This document shows positions 5,554 to 7,133 of a DNA stretch of 7,133 nt, in pieces (positions within the stretch are counted from its first letter, which is position 1; each line of letters starts with the position of its first letter). This stretch comes from Candidatus Krumholzibacteriia bacterium. GTDB lineage: Bacteria > Krumholzibacteriota > Krumholzibacteriia > Krumholzibacteriales > Krumholzibacteriaceae. The notes under the pieces were generated by a model. That model searched no databases. It was not told where the DNA came from and saw only the letters and a list, made by a program, of their open reading frames with translations. The stretch spans positions 1-7,133 of the forward strand of contig JAQTVX010000110.1 in assembly GCA_028706585.1 (NCBI GenBank), in the 5' to 3' direction. The translations under genes were made by a program, and so were the position numbers.

Positions 5554-6407
5554 TGGAGCGCATGGAGTCCAAGCGGGAAGTCGACGGTCTGCAGGGACGG
5601 TACCTGAAGGAGGTCAACCGCTATCCGCTGCTAGCCCCTGAGGAGGAGATCGATCTTGCGCGCAAGGTTCGCGGGGGCGATCTGGAAGCCCGCAAGAAGC
5701 TCATCGTCAGCAATCTCAGACTAGTGATCACGATCGCCCGGTCATTTACAACGTACGGTGTTCCTTTCCTCGATCTCGTCGAGGAGGGAAACCTCGGTCT
5801 CATCAAGGCCGTCAGCAAATACGATCCGGAGAGGGGATTCAGGTTCAGCACCTATGCTTCCTGGTGGATCCGCCAGGCCATGGTCCGGGCGATATCGAAC
5901 TATTCCAGAACGATCCGCATCCCGATTCACGTGTTTCAGCTCATGATACGCTACGTTTCGCTCTCCCAGGAGCCGGGAAACGAAAAGCTCACAATGGAGG
6001 AGCGCGCCAAGAAGCTCAAGGTTTCCGTCAAACGCTACCGGATGCTGGAGGAGCTCGTCGAGAACATACGAGCCCTCGATTTTTCGAGCAGCCTCGACGC
6101 GTACGAGCAGCTCACCCGTTCGATCGAGCCTGCGACCGATACGAATCCCGAGAAAATAGTTCTTCAGCAGATGGAGCACGAGGCCCTCGCCGAGCTCATG
6201 GAACGACTGTCGAGCCGGGAGAAGCTCATCCTCCGCATCAGGTACGGATTCTATGACGGTGAACTCCATACCTTGGCTGAGACGGGGGAGGAGCTCAACG
6301 TTTCACGCGAACGCGTGCGTCAGCTCGAAACGCGTGCCCTTAGAAAACTCCGAATACTGCTGGAACCCACGAGGGAACGCCGAAAATGCAACAAGGAGGA
6401 AGGATGA
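5553..6407 (+). CDS. Sigma-70 family RNA polymerase sigma factor, group 2 (RpoS-like)
   Basis: Transcription initiation factor of 284 aa directing RNA polymerase to -10/-35 promoters. Region 1.2 (about 13-45) is LQGRYLKEVNRYPLLAPEE and onward. Region 2 (46-116) contains SNLRLVITIAR, LVEEGNLGLIKAVSKYDPER and FRFSTYASWWIRQAM, the core-binding and -10 recognition segment, closely resembling RpoS as I remember it (EEGNLGLI, DPERGFRFSTYA). Region 3 starts at IRIPIHVFQLM (121-131). Region 4 (about 210-270) ends with the -35-binding helix-turn-helix ELNVSRERVRQLETRALRKLR. Region 1.1 of primary sigma factors is absent, and the protein is shorter than E. coli RpoS (330 aa) or RpoD. Together with its place after surE, pcm and an M23 gene, this favours a stress/stationary-phase sigma, but SigA-like function cannot be excluded. 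ATG 5553 overlaps the upstream stop by 1 nt; ATG 5562 is an alternative; neither has a strong Shine-Dalgarno. Confidence 0.92.
   Translation: MERMESKREVDGLQGRYLKEVNRYPLLAPEEEIDLARKVRGGDLEARKKLIVSNLRLVITIARSFTTYGVPFLDLVEEGNLGLIKAVSKYDPERGFRFSTYASWWIRQAMVRAISNYSRTIRIPIHVFQLMIRYVSLSQEPGNEKLTMEERAKKLKVSVKRYRMLEELVENIRALDFSSSLDAYEQLTRSIEPATDTNPEKIVLQQMEHEALAELMERLSSREKLILRIRYGFYDGELHTLAETGEELNVSRERVRQLETRALRKLRILLEPTRERRKCNKEEG
6393..6399 (+). promoter_or_regulatory. Shine-Dalgarno fixing the apt start
   Basis: AAGGAGG ends 4 nt before the ATG at 6404. It lies downstream of the in-frame ATG at 6386, which therefore cannot use it. This decides for 6404, whose ATGA overlaps the sigma factor stop. 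Confidence 0.75.
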
Positions 6408-6922
6408 GCGAATCGCTGAAAAGTTTCATCAGGGCTATCCCCGATTTTCCTAAAAGCGGAATAATGTTCCGTGATATAACGCCCGCTCTTCTTGAGCCGA
6501 GAGCCTTCAAAGAGATCTGCGACGAACTCTACAAGCACTGCAAGGCAATGACGGTCGACAAGATTGCAGCGGTCGAATCCCGCGGTTTCATTTTTGCTTC
6601 GGTTCTCGCCTACAAAATGGAGATCGGTTTCATACCAATGAGGAAGCCGGGCAAGCTGCCATGGAATACGATCAAGGAAAAGTACTCGCTAGAGTATGGC
6701 GAAGCGGCGATAGAGATGCATACCGACGCGATTTCGAAGGGAGACCGGATTCTTATCCTCGACGATCTCCTGGCTACTGGGGGAACCGCGGCTGCTGCGG
6801 CGCGTCTCATCGAACGCCAGGGCGGAATCGTCGAGGAGCTCGCGTTTCTCATCGAGCTCACCGACCTCGGGGGCAGGAATGTTCTCGGGGGCCGCAAGGT
6901 ATACAGCCTCATGAAATTCTGA
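6404..6922 (+). CDS. apt: Adenine phosphoribosyltransferase
   Basis: Cytosolic purine-salvage enzyme making AMP and pyrophosphate from adenine and PRPP. The 172-aa product has the type I phosphoribosyltransferase fold: an N-terminal hood with IPDFPKSGIMFRDITPAL (residues 12-29); AAVESRGFIFASVLA (about 55-69), the characteristic adenine-enzyme segment; IPMRKPGKLPW (flexible loop); and the PRPP-binding signature ILILDDLLATGGTAAAA (about 118-134). Length is close to E. coli Apt (183 aa). The start at 6404 is set by the Shine-Dalgarno at 6393-6399; 18 nt of open frame upstream are not used. ATGA overlap with the sigma factor gene suggests coupled translation. Its product uses AMP-level metabolism that SurE, two genes blocks earlier, could oppose by dephosphorylating AMP, but no direct link is shown. 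Confidence 0.96.
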   Translation: MSESLKSFIRAIPDFPKSGIMFRDITPALLEPRAFKEICDELYKHCKAMTVDKIAAVESRGFIFASVLAYKMEIGFIPMRKPGKLPWNTIKEKYSLEYGEAAIEMHTDAISKGDRILILDDLLATGGTAAAAARLIERQGGIVEELAFLIELTDLGGRNVLGGRKVYSLMKF

Positions 6923-6937
6923 GCCGCTCGATTTCAT

Positions 6938-6966
6938 TTGCGAACGCGTGGGCCGCTTCATAAGAT
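6938..6966 (+). promoter_or_regulatory. Sigma-70-type promoter ahead of tRNA-Arg(CCT)
   Basis: TTGCGA (6938-6943, 4 of 6), a 17-nt spacer and TAAGAT (6961-6966, 4 of 6). Transcription would start near 6973, about 10 nt before the tRNA. It lies in the 61-nt gap after apt, where no terminator hairpin is evident. Confidence 0.5.
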
Positions 6967-6983
6967 TAGGAGTCCTCACATGT

Positions 6984-7060
6984 GCCCCCGTAGCTCAGAT
7001 GGATAGAGCAGCGGTTTCCTAAACCGTTTGTCGGACGTTCGAGTCGTCTCGGGGGCACCA
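6984..7060 (+). tRNA. tRNA-Arg, anticodon CCT
   Basis: Full cloverleaf: acceptor GCCCCCG/CGGGGGC (6984-6990 with 7050-7056); D stem GCTC/GAGC; anticodon stem GCGGT/ACCGT around loop TTCCTAA with anticodon CCT at 7018-7020; T stem GGACG/CGTCT with loop TTCGAGT; discriminator A7057; encoded CCA 7058-7060. It reads the rare arginine codon AGG. Like the tRNA-Pro(CGG) gene, it is followed directly by TATTTTT. tRNA-Arg(CCU) genes are known integration targets for mobile elements, but no integrase or duplicated tRNA end is visible before the window stops. Confidence 0.96.
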
Positions 7061-7089
7061 TATTTTTCAACGACGCGTGTGTTACCCCC

Positions 7090-7108
7090 ATGTGCCAGTG
7101 ATGTGCCA
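7090..7108 (+). repeat. Short direct repeat ATGTGCCA, two copies 11 nt apart
   Basis: ATGTGCCA occurs at 7090-7097 and again at 7101-7108, with start-to-start spacing of 11 nt, about one helical turn. It lies in the 73-nt tail after tRNA-Arg, which otherwise shows no gene. A 7-nt version (ATGTGCC, 6980-6986) overlaps the 5' end of the tRNA. It could be a protein-binding site or chance. Confidence 0.4.
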
Positions 7109-7133
7109 CTTTCCTTCCGAAAAGAGAGTATGT

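Noticed and set aside
6386..6403. Earlier ATG for apt at 6386
   Set aside because: The only Shine-Dalgarno (6393-6399) lies downstream of it; 6404 gives the proper spacing and ATGA overlap.
7092..7108. Minus-strand sigma-54-like -24/-12 element (TGGCAC, 5 nt, TGGCA)
   Set aside because: The GG-N10-GC spacing fits, but the -12 box deviates from TTGCA, it arises from the direct repeat, and it would read into the antisense of tRNA-Arg with no gene to serve.
1..7133. CRISPR arrays, insertion sequences or toxin-antitoxin pairs
   Set aside because: No regularly spaced repeats, transposase motifs or small paired genes were seen; the window is almost filled by recognisable housekeeping genes.

Overview
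The window is a dense run of housekeeping genes, all on the + strand, from a GC-rich Gram-negative bacterium. Gram-negative character is inferred from an LpxL/HtrB-type acyltransferase and a lipoprotein-type cell-wall peptidase. The gene order surE-pcm-(membrane protein)-M23 peptidase-sigma factor recalls the surE-pcm-nlpD-rpoS cluster of Gammaproteobacteria. The surroundings (gpsA plus a small MerR protein upstream, two tRNA-Pro genes between blocks, apt downstream) do not look gammaproteobacterial. A deep-branching lineage (delta-like, or an FCB-type candidate phylum) is a guess I cannot confirm from sequence alone.

Layout. (1) 1-1184: the 3' part of gpsA (glycerol-3-phosphate dehydrogenase) overlaps by ATGA with a short MerR-family regulator; a hairpin without a T tract follows. 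(2) 1307-4864: tRNA-Pro(GGG), then a lipid acyltransferase, a family-2 glycosyltransferase, surE, pcm and a COG2426-type membrane protein. Most of these overlap or abut and probably form one transcript. (3) 4871-6922: a good sigma-70-type promoter, tRNA-Pro(CGG), an M23 peptidase lipoprotein whose start codon lies 7 nt after the tRNA, a group-2 (RpoS-like) sigma factor, and apt. (4) 6938-7133: a promoter, tRNA-Arg(CCT), then 73 nt of non-genic tail holding a short direct repeat.

How the genes work together. gpsA and the acyltransferase/glycosyltransferase pair concern phospholipid and envelope lipid synthesis. SurE (nucleotidase), Pcm (isoaspartyl repair) and the RpoS-like sigma factor fit a stationary-phase/stress-survival theme. 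Apt salvages adenine. The M23 enzyme acts on peptidoglycan from the outer membrane.

I see no CRISPR, transposon, phage or toxin module, and no clearly novel multi-gene system. The most distinctive features are organisational: both protein-coding units are headed by a tRNA-Pro gene, the M23 gene would be almost leaderless after tRNA processing, and the 5' leaders of all three tRNAs are complementary to their own discriminator/CCA ends.
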